This document shows positions 24,903 to 35,863 of a DNA stretch of 64,000 nt, one piece after another (position 1 is the first letter of the stretch; every line of letters starts with the position of its first letter). Under the pieces are notes generated by a model. That model was not told the DNA's origin. It saw only the letters and a list, made by a program, of their open reading frames with translations, and made no database searches. Position numbers and translations under genes: made by a program. The stretch lies in NCBI GenBank assembly GCA_020912385.1, contig CP087208.1, forward strand, positions 2,294,001 through 2,358,000, written 5' to 3'. The DNA is from Neofusicoccum parvum. Its lineage: Eukaryota > Ascomycota > Dothideomycetes > Botryosphaeriales > Botryosphaeriaceae.

Positions 24903-25485
24903 GGCTGGATTTTTGACGGCTGGCTTGACCGCGTGGGATCACGGCCGGCATGGCGGGCGTTTATATACGGCTGTCCGCGATTCAGGCGGCAGCACCCCAC
25001 CATCACAGTCAGCGGATGGCTCGATGTTGCTGAGCTGCCCGGTGTCAACTCCAGCTGTAATTGGGCGTCATGCCGGGGCTGCACCGGCTATGGCACCGGC
25101 TATGCAAATCGCTCGGGCAGGCGTGGTGCCGTGTGCTCTGGGTGCGCGGCAGCTCGGGCTTCCGGGCGGTGACGTCGATGGAGGGGCAGGAGCTGGCGCC
25201 GAGCAGCCGCGGCTGACTAAGTCGCCCGCCCGCTCGATCGGCCGAGTCCCACAACACCATGCCAATGCCAATGCCAATGCCGCTGCGCATCGACGCGCCA
25301 GGCAGGTGCGATGTGCAGGCCGCTCCATCGCACACCCGCGCCCGGCGTTAGCGGGGGCCACACGCCCGAGGCCCGTGGGATGCGCCTTGAGTCACGCTGC
25401 GAGCATGCTGCCGCCTGGCCGAAGGAGGAATCCGCGCTGACCCGTTTTCCACAACTGTCGACAAGTCCATGTGCCCTGCTCCTTC
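24903..25485. other. GST promoter region with short tandem repeat
   Basis: Flanked by two minus-strand genes, so it is the GST promoter and the 3' flank of the PSI-domain gene. It contains a six-base tandem repeat of ATGCCA (about four copies near 25258-25281) and a duplicated GGCACCGGCTATG-like unit near 25080-25105. No gene. Confidence 0.5.
24960..24968 (-). promoter_or_regulatory. TATA box of the GST gene
   Basis: The minus strand reads CCGTATATAAACGCC about 60 bases upstream of the start codon at 24902. This spacing is typical for inducible fungal genes. Confidence 0.6.
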
Positions 25486-26223
25486 TCACCCCCCAAGCAA
25501 TGCCGTTGTCTCCCCGCCACCGTCTTCTGCGCTCCTCCACCACCGGCCTCTGCCTCCTCTCCACCACCGGCCCGTCCTCGTCCGTACCCACACCCTCTCC
25601 TCTCTCCACCTCTCCCCTGGCAGTCCACTTTCCACAACAAGCACTTCCCAGCCGTTCCTAGCCCTCTTGCCCGCCTTAAACAGCCACACAGCCACCCACG
25701 CAAGACCAAGCACCACGAAAACAGCTGCCACGCCGCACAGGAAGGACACCACAGCCGTGAGCAGCGTGAGCGTGGAAACGTTACAGCTCTCGCGCCCAAA
25801 CGACTTCGTCCTCAGCTCGTAGCGCTCTGGCTCGAAGGGACAGATGTGGGCGTGGTTGAGCGGCGCGAGGGGTGCCCAGCGCAGCGGCGTATCCGACACC
25901 GAGGGGAGGGGGATGCACGTTGACGACTGTGCGACGCCATTAGTCCCGTGTACGAGCCCGCGGGTTGTCCATCACGGACTCCGGGGAGGCGGGGGGTGGG
26001 GGAGTGACGGGAGAGAGAGACGCACGTAAGGACACCACCCGCACCGCGCGTCGCTGCTCAGGCACGAGCCGCAGGTCTGCAGGCGCCAGCACCGGCGGAG
26101 ACGGTCGTCGAAGTCCGGGTCGGAGGATCCATCGCCGTGCCTGCTGCCGCGCCGCCCGCTTCGCTGTGAAGACGAGGACAGGCTCTGGTTGAACCAAGTT
26201 TCCAGCTCTTCTGAAACGTCCAT
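25486..26223 (-). CDS. PSI-domain single-pass membrane protein
   Basis: Two exons (26026-26223 and 25486-25926) encode 212 residues. Residues 45-70 form a plexin-repeat (PSI-like) cysteine cluster: CWRLQTCGSCLSSDARCGWCPY and then SSTC after the intron, with cysteines at 45, 51, 54, 61, 64 and 70. A further HICPFEPERYELR segment precedes a strong membrane helix at about 117-148 (LTLLTAVVSFLCGVAAVFVV). The C-terminus is basic and Gly/Trp/Arg rich. There is no clear cleavable signal peptide, so the cysteine-rich part probably faces the lumen or outside through the single helix. Similar PSI proteins are common in filamentous fungi, but I know of no assigned function. Confidence 0.75.
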
Positions 26224-27059
26224 CTGATGCCCCGGGAAGCCTTGAGGTTTGCTGTTGTCTAAAGTCTAGGGTGATCCTGGATTTGCAGTATAATGACAAG
26301 ACGTCTTCGGAGCGGTTCTCCTCCTTGAATGCAGCTCCTCTTCTCTTCTGAATCCAAATGAAGAAACAGACCACCCATGAACCGCCTTGCTGAACCACAG
26401 AGCAGTGCTTGTCAAGCAAGTCAGCAGCAGTTGTAGGAATGTCCAAGTAGAGGCCTCGGCGGTGTAGATGCGGTCGACGCAGCTACTAGACGATCTGTTC
26501 GATGAAGATTCATGCAGCAAGACACGCTGGTTGATGGGATGAAGAAGGCAGAAGCAAAGGAAAGGGCTGTCACGCGCCTGAACCGCAGCCGCCAACCTCG
26601 TATCACCACTCATGCGGCGACGCGGGGTTGTGGCTGGGGGCCAAGATAAACACACGCCGAAGCAGGGAAGAGGCTGGTTTGGATCCTTGTCGATAACACA
26701 AGCCCACGCCCTGCACCAACCTGGCTAATTCCATAAGCTGCATCTCAAGATAAAGTCTTCTCCAATCTTTCTTTTTATATCTAAGCGTCGAGAAACGTAA
26801 TCACAATGTCTTTTCCCAGCGCAAAACACCAGCCCTGTATATGTCCATCCGATCATTGCTGTGAAAAGCCACCCAACCGCCAAGCGAACGTAAGGCCAAC
26901 TAGACCGGTGTGCTCATAAAATCGTAGACGCAAGTGCTCGTGATCCAAGAAGAGAAGTATCAGGAGAAAAGGATCTGCCCTCCCGGAAGAAAGGTCTTAC
27001 GACGAAGTAGAAGCGAAATCGGAAACGAAGAAACAACACAACCTTAGACCCCAAAGGGT
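26224..27059. other. Intergenic
   Basis: Between two minus-strand genes. A 129-codon minus-strand frame (26266-26655) lacks any motif. It may partly be 5' UTR of the PSI-domain gene; the 3' UTR of the DUF1996-WSC gene should lie in the last few hundred bases. Confidence 0.45.
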
Positions 27060-28930
27060 TTAGAAGACGTCCTTGCGCACACTCGCGCCACCACCAACGT
27101 GCTTCCTGAAATGCTGGCTCCTCTTCCTACTCTTGACGCTCTTTCCACCCTTCACAAACACGCTCAACGCCCCCTTACCGCCACACACCTCACCAGCGTC
27201 ACCCTTGCACTCCATGTCACATTTGGCCGCATCTAGCACGTCGCTCTGGCTCAGCTCGTTGCCGCAGAAGCACTGCTCGCCATACTCAGTTCCGGCGATG
27301 CTGAAACCCTGCTCGTCGCAGTACTTTGCGCAACCAGATGACGTGACGGGTTCACCCCAATAAGCGAGTTCTTTGCCAGAAAGAGAGCGTGGGAAAACGG
27401 TATCGCTGTGGCAGCCCGAGGCGGTCCAGTCGGCTGGAAGAGTGACATTGGTGCTGGAGGAAGAAACGAGAGAAGAGGTAGCGGTGGGCGCAGGGCCGGT
27501 GGCGGTGTAGTACGAGGTCACCGTAACGTAAACAACGTTGCCGTTACTGTCCGTAGTCTCGGCAGCCTCCGTGGTGACGACCGGCGACACGGCAGCGGAG
27601 GTCACTGTGGAGAGTGGCGCAGAGTACGACTCCTCAGCGGAAGCGGAAACGGTAGCGGAGGGAGCAGCTTCGGAGGAGGTGCCGTCGACAGCAGTGCTTG
27701 CGGCAGAGTCGGCAGCAGGGCTAGCGACAGAAACCGCACTGCTAGCAGGAACGCTACCGCCGGCAAGAGTCGCAGTATCACCGCAGTCCGACTTCACGAC
27801 TGCCCTCTCGGGTCCAGCCTGGATCGGGTTGCAGCCAGGCAGGGCATCAAGCCAGCCTTCAGTCTCCTCGCTGACAGACTTCTTCTGCGAACAGTTCTCG
27901 CGGACATCCTCCTTGCCCTCGCTCTTCCACGTTTTGAAGCAGTTCTCGAGCGGCTCTCCGGACTCGCCGATGTTGCACTCTTTCATTTGTTTGCCCAGGA
28001 CACCAGGCGTCCAGCCGTTCAGGAAGTCGGCATGAAAGCCGTAGCCGGACGAGTCGCCGTTCGACACGACCCAAGGGGTATCACCCATCTCGTACAGGCC
28101 GTCGAAGGAGTCCGTGTCAAACCAGAACTCGAAGAAGATGGTCGGCAGGATCTTCGGGTGCGACGCAGGGCATGGGCCCGAGTCGGGGGCACCGTTGCCC
28201 TCAGCGTCGGTCTTGGGGTAGGACATGTGGGCGTGCGGGTCGTCGGGGTTGAAGTCGTCGCCGTTCCAACAGAAAGGGAAGCGGATGGAGCCGGCGAAGC
28301 CGTTGGGGCACGAGGTGAAGTTGCCCGGGAAGCCGCTGGACTTGACGTCGGGGCCGTGGCAGAACCACTCGACCACGTTCTGCAGCTGCTTCGTCGCGGC
28401 GGGAGAACGCAGGTCGGAGTCACCGGCGATCATCCTGAAGCCCTCGGGGAACTCCTCGATGAGGTCGAAGTTCTCGGCGCCCGTGTCCGGGTCTGCGGCA
28501 CGGTTGCTGGACGTGGTCAGTGACTCTTTACGTTTTCTGCTGCAGCCAAAGGGACTTACAAGTAGTAGAGAACGCGGTGGTGCTCCGGCACACGGGTGAA
28601 GCTCTGGTTCTTGGGGTCCTGGAAGTACAGCGAAGGAAACCAGTAGACGCTCTTGTCGTCCTGGATGTAGACCTGGGTGCAGGAGGCGTCGCGGGCGGCG
28701 GCGAAGTCGGTCGTCGCGGAGACAGCATTGGCGCCGATGAAGGAGTGGACGTGGGTGCCAATCACGCCGGGCTGCAGGATGGGATCCAGGCGCTCGACAA
28801 CGACAGGCTGCTCGACCCACTCCTGCCTGAAGTAGTGGCCGTGGTAGTCGATGGCGCTCCAGTCAATGCCGCTGACCGTGGAGGCCAGGGCGGCGAGGAC
28901 GGCGGCCGAGGAAAGCTGGCGGGCGAACAT
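27060..28930 (-). CDS. Secreted DUF1996-WSC domain protein
   Basis: Two exons (28560-28930 and 27060-28506) encode 605 residues. A signal peptide (MFARQLSSAAVLAALASTVSG) is followed by the DUF1996 domain: IDYHGHYFRQEWVEQPVV, ERLDPILQPGVIGTHVHSFIG, HRVLYY, VEWFCHGPDVKSSGFP, CPNGFAGSIRFPFCWNGDDF, DPHAHMSYP and FEFWFDTDSFDG. A Ser/Ala/Thr-rich linker of about 120 residues follows, then a C-terminal WSC domain (about 485-570) with GCHSDTVFPRSL, GCAKYCDEQGF and YGEQCFCGNEL. WSC domains bind cell wall glucans or other polysaccharides; DUF1996 is common in secreted fungal proteins and of unknown activity. The tail is very basic (KSVKSRKRSQHFRKH) and has no GPI signal. Confidence 0.9.
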
Positions 28931-30019
28931 TTGAATCGAAGAGGAGAGAAGGAAAGGACAGTGGCAGGTCTGAACGAGCGGCGTCGTAAAAGCACGAGAG
29001 TGAAGGAACGGCTGAGTCGCAGACTCGTGGTGGGGAGTAATGAGTGTGGTGAGCCTGCCAGGGCCGGGGCAAATATCAACAGTGACGAGAGCGGGCGTGT
29101 GGGTGAGGGCGAGAAAAAGGCTTCAGATATAGGCCAACAAAGGTCTGCCATATTACCACATGGGGGCGGGGCACAAAGACTGCTGCTCCTTCAGGCGACA
29201 TTAGCGGCGCAGTGTGGCTTTGGAGGCGCGGGCGACGGGCGCTGCGGGCTCAGAAGCAGACAGTGGGCCTGCGGTTGCTGGTGGTGAGGTGAGGCCAATG
29301 GCAGCGCGGGCGACAGCGGGCGCCGGCTCCTCATTCGCCGGCCAAGAGCCTTAAGCGGCAGGCCGTGGACGACCCCCGTTGGTGGCTTGCGCCTGAATTC
29401 CGGCCGCGTTTCATTGCTGCTGTTTCTCGACTGTGTTTGTGCAGCTATTCCTGTTCCTGGCGGCCAGCTGTCAGCCCCGCGGCCCGCCCGTCGCGGATCC
29501 GGTCCTTGGTGCGGCAGGCCGTAGCGCCCAGGCTCGTCTGTGCCCGGCCAGAGGAAGTCTTGCCGCGTCGTGCAGCGCCCGGCTTCCCGCGCGCTTCGCT
29601 CCAGCGCTGCGCCGGGTGCGAGCGGCTGGCAGCGCTCGTCGCTGTGTCTTGGCCGGCGGCTGGTGCACGCGAGCCGGCAACACGAGCTGCAGGATGCGTG
29701 CCTGCAGCAGGGCGGCTGGCTGGGCTGGCTGGGCTGGCTGGGCTGGCTGGCGGTGGTGTTGGTGGTGCCGTGCTTGCATGGACGAGCGTTTCAGTCGGTG
29801 CTAGCCAGAGTGCCAGGGGAGCGTGGGGCGCCACCGATAACATCGTCGCGGCTAGCAATCAGCCTTCACGTGGCCGCCATCGGATACAAAGAATCGTCTC
29901 ATTGTGCGTTCTACCGCGCCCGCAGCAGCTTACATGATCTCCTCCCGCCTGCAATTTACCCCCTGCCAGACATATACATGTGCCCTGATATGTACAGTGG
30001 ACTGTGGACCGACGCCTTT
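28931..30019. other. Intergenic with a 9-base tandem repeat
   Basis: Holds the promoter of the DUF1996-WSC gene and the 3' flank of the sugar porter gene. GC-rich in the middle. A GGCTGGCTG tandem repeat lies at about 29714-29750. Frames on both strands overlap and look spurious. Confidence 0.5.
29714..29750. repeat. GGCTGGCTG short tandem repeat
   Basis: About four perfect copies of a nine-base unit. Intergenic. Confidence 0.85.
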
Positions 30020-32293
30020 TCAGACAATGTCTATCTTCTCATCGTGGCCCTGGCTGGCCAGCACTTCTTTCCGGTGCGCCTCGATTGCCCCAGACACGTC
30101 TTCCGGCTTGATGCTGCTGTGGCGGCGGATCTCCTCCTTCTCGTGCTCAATGTACTGCACCGGCCGCTTCGACGAGATGGCGTCCTTGTCACGGAAGATG
30201 AAGATATTGTGGTTCTCGATGAACAAGCGGTCCAAATCTTCGAGCGAGCGGTCTGCAGTCTGTTCTGGTTGTCAGTGCTTCTATGTTCAGGGGTGGTGAG
30301 AACTTGATCGATGCCCACCTCCGGATAGAACAGATATACGATGGGCACAAAGGCACCGTTGAATACTGTCCAGATGATGTAGAACTGCCAGCCGAGTGAT
30401 TCAATGCCCGGAGGAGTGATTTCGACCACTGGCAACACCATCAGTATTAGGATTTCAGGGGTCAAACATGTCTCCTACCCATAAAGTTGAATATCCAGTT
30501 CGTAGCTGTGCCGAGGGCAGCTCCTTTCGTCCTCATGCTCAAACTGTTCACTTCCGTTGGATACACGAGATGGCTGTCAGTTTAACGTTCAATCGAAAGG
30601 ATAGTGCATACATACGCTGTTCATTCAGTCAGCATAAAGGTCGGACAACGAGCGCGAGTCTTTCGTAAAGTACAACGACCGCGGATGGTGGAGAAGACTT
30701 ACCCAGGGAACACCTTGCCAACCAATACCGAAGAAGACATAGTACAGGAAGAAGAATGCAATGGATGCTGACGCCCATTCCTTCCTATTCGGAAGACCTG
30801 GTTCTGAATAGCGTAGGCACACGGTAATGAAGAGGTAGCAGAAACTCTGACCGGCTGCCGCGTACATCATCATCTTGCGACGCCCCCACCGTTCAACATT
30901 TGGAATGCCGATGGTGCTGAATAGCAGGTAGCTGACTGAGTTGCAGGCAGCCAGCAGACGCGCAAGATTATTGTCTAGACCGACGGAGTTGATCAAGACG
31001 TAGGGCAAGTAGTAACTCGTAACGTTTATACCTTATCCACAATTAGTAAGCGCTCTCAATCATAGTAGTTCACGACGTACCAGAAAGCTGCTGCATAGCT
31101 TGAGTACCCATGCCAAGGACGAGACGTCGGATTGTACATGTGCCGCCCTGGTCACCGGTTCGGCCGCGGAGGAGGTCGCGCCAGCGGACTGCGTTCTCCC
31201 TCTCGTAGTTGACAGCCCACTGGATATCCTTGGACTGCGTGATCACATACGGATCGTCAACAGACAATGATTCCAGGTCTGCAAGGATTTGCTCGGCTTC
31301 ATCGATTCTGCCACGTGCAATGAGCCATCTGCGGTCTCGTCAGTTCAAGCGCATCTGGGGGCCTTGGATCACGAGGCTGACCTGGGGCTCTCAGGAAGCC
31401 ACGGAGTGGTTCCGAAGAGAATGAAGATGAAGATGAATTGAAACGCAATGGGAAAGCGCCACGACACTGGACCGCCCACGAAGGAGAAGCCGTAAGTGAC
31501 CCAGTTTGAGAGAGAAAAGCCGGCGATGTTGAGAATCATCTCGATAACAATGAGTTTGCCACGCCAGCTTGCCTTAGATGTTTCGCCTTGCCAGACTGGA
31601 GCCGTCGCTGTATTGATTCCGTTCCCGAGGCCTCCAATAACGCTGTGGTCATGGTCAGTTTCGAGCTGTAGAAAATAGTAACAGTAGGATCCACTTCGCC
31701 CATAGGGAGTTGGAGCATTCATCCGGACGTGGATGTGCAGGGCAAATGATGTCAACCCCGTCCGGACGAAGTATTCAACTTCCCATGGAAGCATCTTCCA
31801 TTTGCAACTTTTCTTCCTACGCAGAAGGACCCATGGACACTCACCGGCCGACGATCATTTCCGGTACACCAAATGACGCGGTTTGAATAATGGCCCCGAT
31901 TGACATGATGGTTGTTCCCAAGAGAACACACTTCTTCCGGCCCAACCTCTCGCCAACCATAAAGGCAAGAATGGCACCAAAGAAACATCCGATGTCGTAG
32001 ATTGCTGTTACTGTGCTGATGAGAGTTGTTTTGCCATCGAGGTTTAGGGTGTCGAGGAAGTCCTGGGTGACGACGACTCCGCCTGTACTCATTAGGCAAA
32101 TGGTCTGTGGTAATTAGGATGGTTCAAGCCCACCAAATACACCTTGGTCATATCCTGCATCATTGTAAGCGCACGGCGTACCAGAACGAGCATGTGAGTA
32201 ATTTTGCTCACCAAACAAAGTCATGTCAGTTGCACAAGCAACTGTCACCCAAAAGGTGAGCCAGCCGCCCTTGAGGCCAAAGTAGGGAGCCAT
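30020..32293 (-). CDS. MFS sugar porter, one junction out of frame
   Basis: Nine exons can be placed: 32212-32293, 32134-32154 (21 bases), 31845-32082, 31642-...31382, 31081-31328, 30703-31031, 30479-30573, 30319-30428 and 30020-30259. Together they give a 12-helix sugar transporter of the major facilitator superfamily. Diagnostic motifs are GYDQGVFGG in helix 1, VGERLGRKK in loop 2-3, VGRVIGGLGNG, PWLPESPRWLI before the central loop, QQLSGINVTSYYLP, PNVERWGRRK, and the C-terminal signature FYPETADRSLEDLDRLF. All junctions keep frame except that between exons 6 and 7 (30574-30702), where GVPW should join YPTEVNS. The total of the placed exons is not divisible by three. Either a tiny exon inside this 129-base gap restores frame, or the gene is broken here. 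The substrate is unknown; the closest types I recall are hexose or lactose-permease-like porters. Confidence 0.82.
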
Positions 32294-33981
32294 GGTTGCA
32301 ATGGTTGAAAATGCTGGCGATAGCTGGTGCTCATGAGCATCATATATGCACTCGCGCAGAAAGCGGGGATTAGAGTCATGCTGCAGCTAGCACAGCGAAC
32401 CAGGGAAACAACCGTCGCCTCATGCAAGATCGGAATTTTGCCTTTGGGCTGGCGGGCTGTCTGTGCACACGCGCGCATTTCTCTCCGGGAAGCTGGATGG
32501 CCAGTGGGCAGTGGTGATGGCATGGCGGTGGGGACGGCCGATCCCCCAAGGATCCCCAAGACCTGCACCCCGCATCAAGCTACGACCTAGCTCGCCCCAG
32601 CCGTCACACTGAGGCGGGGGGCGGGCGAAGCGTCAATCTCCCCAGATGGCGCTGCCGGCCTGTCAGACGTCCGTGCCCAAGGCGCCTATGACCTCACAGA
32701 CCGACGGCGCAGTGAGCAAAGGCTAGTTTGAAAGCGTAAAAAGGCGCATCGGCTGGGTAGTCTAGCACATCGGCGACTTGACTCGTATAGAAACCGAGCG
32801 ACCTACAACATGTAGCCGGCCAAGAGGGACAAGAGAATAGAAGAGATTTTGTGCCCAAGCGACATTCAGCCACCCGCGCTGGGCTGCATCATCTGACTGG
32901 CCCAGACGCCGTGGTCGTGAAGTGCTTGGTATGAGCGGCACACGAGCACTCCTTGCCTTGCGAGAGCCGTGATTGGCCCTCCCCTTTTCGCTATACAAGC
33001 ACACTGTCTAGCATCGAATGTGCTTCTAGATGCATGGTGCATTAGTGCAGACGGTAGACGAGTCGTCCACGCCTTGGCTCAGCGGGATTTGAAGGGTTCG
33101 GAGGCGGCCGGAACTGGAAACACTGCAAGGACCCTGGGAGCCTTACGGGGCCAACAGGTCGCCTTGCAGAGCCGGAGTGGCGATCTCGAAGAGCCGCATA
33201 GATGATTGGATGCTTGTGCGCTTGAAAGCTCAACACTACGCGCATGGACCTTCGCGCAGATGCGGTGGTGGCAATTGCTGTGGAGCGGGAGACAACTGCG
33301 CCAGGCCACGGTGCTTTTTCCCATAGCTCAACGCTCCCGAGGCGCGGCCACCGGTTCTGGACCGCGCGGGTGCAGTGCGGCGCACGGGAGTGCCGGGGCA
33401 GCCTGGCAGGCGGAAACGCCGCACTCGTCTCACGTCATCCAGCGGCGTCCAGGGAGCGGGCCGCAAGGCGTGAAGCTGGAGGTCAAATGCCGCACGGCAA
33501 CTGGCAGTTGGATCGGCGTCGGGCGGGCGTGGTGGTGGTATGGTGTGGTCGGGTCGTGATGGAAGCGGAAGCCGAAGCCGACGCCAGACGCTGACACGAC
33601 AGATGTCGGTCCGACTTCCCAGAACGGGCCCCCGACGTCATTGCACCTCGTTCATTCGACCGCTGTCGTCTTGCCTGCGAGCCGCCCAGGAGTAACCTCC
33701 GGCTTCTGAGACGGCGTACAGCGGGAAACAGCGGCATTGGCTCCTCTCCCAGTCAACACCAGGTGTGGCCGGCTTCTTCGTCGGCAATATCACACGGAAA
33801 AAAGAAAGAAAGAAAACGCCAGCACCTCGAGAGACATGTCAGATCTGGACCCTCAACAAATAGTGGCATTCATGCTAGCAGACAGCAAAAGCTCTTGAAA
33901 AACACGTAAACGAATGGCAGGCCGCCGGTCCCGCGGGCGACACAGCTATCGACCCAGGCGCCAATCCTGTCCGTCTCCCAC
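32294..33981. other. Intergenic, sugar porter promoter
   Basis: No gene recognised. Contains the promoter of the sugar porter gene and the 3' flank of the repeat-peptide gene. An AAAGAAAG simple repeat lies near 33797-33817. The plus-strand frames at 33206-33594 are Arg-rich and overlapping, hence spurious. Confidence 0.5.
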
Positions 33982-34453
33982 TTAAAAGCTTGGGTCATCC
34001 AGAAGACTGGCATCAATGCACTGACGCTGTTGGCCAAACGAAAGATCGTTCGACTGGCAGTCTTCAGCATCGAAGGACTGCCTCTTGCGGAACGAAGGAT
34101 CGTCGAGAAACCCGGCATCTATGCATTGCCTCTGTTGTCCGAAGGAAAGATCATTCGCCTGGCAGTCCTCTGCATCAAACGACTGGCGCCTGCGGAAGGA
34201 CGGGTCGTCCGCGTTTGGATCGCCGCCCGTCGACAGGTTCAGTTCCACGGGCTCGTCCGGGCTGGCGTTGTTGGCTTGTGCCTCGGCAATGGCAGCCAGG
34301 AGGCCGGATTGCTACTGTTTGTCAGGTGCCTGGCTTGCTTTCTCTTCTGAGCACTGAACGTACTGGGCCACGCTTGCTGGTAGGAGCAGCAGAAACAACA
34401 CTGCTCATGGCGAGCACCCCGAGAGCGATGCAGAACGAGTTTGTGAAATGCAT
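33982..34453 (-). CDS. Secreted Kex2-processed repeat peptide precursor
   Basis: Two exons (34364-34453 and 33982-34311; intron 34312-34363 with acceptor GTAG) encode 139 residues. A signal peptide (MHFTNSFCIALGVLAMSSVVSA) is followed by SKR at 26-28, an Ala/Asn/Glu spacer, and two 35-residue repeats at 65-99 and 100-134 plus the first five residues of a third (135-139, DDPSF). Each repeat opens with DDPSF and a basic processing site (RRR at 70-72, RKR at 105-107), then a 32-residue segment beginning QSFDAEDC with two cysteines 13 apart (80/93 and 115/128). Cleavage by Kex2 and trimming by a Kex1-type carboxypeptidase would release two nearly identical 32-residue peptides starting with Gln, which can cyclise to pyroglutamate. 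This is the general plan of KEP proteins (pheromones, repellents, ustiloxin-type precursors). The core is not the WC..GQ.CW alpha-pheromone type. Function unknown. Confidence 0.78.
33985..34209 (-). repeat. 105-base tandem repeat encoding the peptide units
   Basis: Two complete 105-base copies (34105-34209 and 34000-34104) and a 15-base partial copy (33985-33999), in frame. At protein level the two 32-residue cores differ at only three positions (Ala/Ser after DCQ, Gly/Ser and Phe/Leu near the end), so the duplication is recent or kept alike. Confidence 0.85.
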
Positions 34454-35863
34454 CTTGTGTGTTGACGTTGAGTATAGCAATAGAGTGTAGAGGCTTTCTG
34501 CGATCATTCTCTTTTAAGTCAAGCGACCTCTATCCTGCACTGTACCCTCAACGCAGGATCAAGACGCAGTGCTTCACCTGTGGATAATCTATCAGCCCAT
34601 GGTTACAAAGTTCCCGCCAATGTCAAGCCGGAGATGAAGTAGCCAAGGAATTCAAAAGGTCGTTCTCCTTCTTTTGGAGGTGCCAAGCCGTATCGAAACC
34701 ATTGCTGAGATTGCAAATACTCGTTCGAGCAGGCCGTTTGGATGGCTTGACACCTTTGAAAAGGGTTATACAGTGAGATGGAAGGGGTAAGCGTAGCTCT
34801 GCAACAGTCAGATGGCAGGTTTACCCCGTGGTCTGCAGCGCTGAAACAGGAGACTGGCACTCCGCATTCGCAACAGTGAGCGAGCGGCACTGTTGGTTGC
34901 GACCTGTCTTGTATCGTATTGGAAGGGGATGCCTCATGAATTGAGACTGAAAGGAGGGGTCCTTGAGGCAGCCAAGGGAATCTCTGTTGACGGTCGTTGG
35001 CGCGATGCTTTGCGTTGGCTTGTTAGCAGGAATTGCCCGAGTCAGTGGCCTCCGCCTGGCTTGGCCAAGTGTCAAGGCCGCCTGAGAGACTGTTACATTA
35101 CTGAAGCTCTTTCTATAGCGTGTGAGTCATGGTCCGCCTGCTTCCTTGACCATGTGCTTATTCTCACTGGACTTTCGTACTCCCCGATGTTCGTTCTTGC
35201 TCTTGCCGCTGATGCTTTGGGGAGTCCTTGGCGTACTTTGTGAAGGTTTATTGCAGACATTGATTTTCATAGTAGCAAGGCTTTGAGTATTGTTTGCAAC
35301 ATCGAACCATCAACTGTCTTTAGTGGAAACAGTTACGACACATCACCCGAGACGCCTTCGTCTTATGGCTTAGAAAAGCGAAATCCGGACTAACTCGATC
35401 TCAGGCGGCTCTACTCGTAGTTGGACCTTGTTTTTCAACCGTATTGTGTGCGCTGTGTGTGGCTGGAGATGTTGGTGATTAGAGATTATAGCGCACTGTT
35501 CCCAATAGAGGTTGATCATGCCCTTATGTTGGGAGAAAGGCGTCTCGTCTTTTCAAATTGCCCGACTTTGAGTGAAGGTCTGTCGTACCGGATAGCCTGG
35601 AGATCGAGTGTCCGATTTCTAAAGCTAGAGAGAAGTCGTGCTGTGGTGGTCGGTGTCGTTCTCGGCGAGGACGCAGTCGAGCCCCAAATGGATCATGGGT
35701 GCAGTGGTCGGACCCATCGTATTGAACCAGTATATTAAGCCTGAATTGAACTGCAAACCAAACATACTCAGAGTATCCTCCCCCGAGAAGGTGACTCGTC
35801 CTTGTTCCCTTAAACGCCTTTCACCCACAATGCGCCGTTTAACCCATGTTCCCGCCGGTACCA
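34454..35863. other. AT-richer intergenic region
   Basis: Promoter of the repeat-peptide gene plus the 3' flank of YJU2. GC is lower than in the neighbouring genes. Open frames are under 120 codons and carry no recognisable motif. No gene supported. Confidence 0.5.

Noticed and set aside
27408..28523. 371-codon plus-strand frame opposite the DUF1996-WSC gene
   Set aside because: Antisense shadow; the minus strand has clear conserved domains and a signal peptide.
33982..34453. Alpha-type mating pheromone precursor
   Set aside because: The repeats are 32 residues with cysteines 13 apart and lack the short WC..GQ.CW core of filamentous ascomycete alpha-pheromones.
33982..34453. Complete dikaritin (ustiloxin-like) cluster
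   Set aside because: No UstYa-type DUF3328, tyrosinase or P450 gene is present nearby; the neighbours are a sugar porter and a splicing factor.
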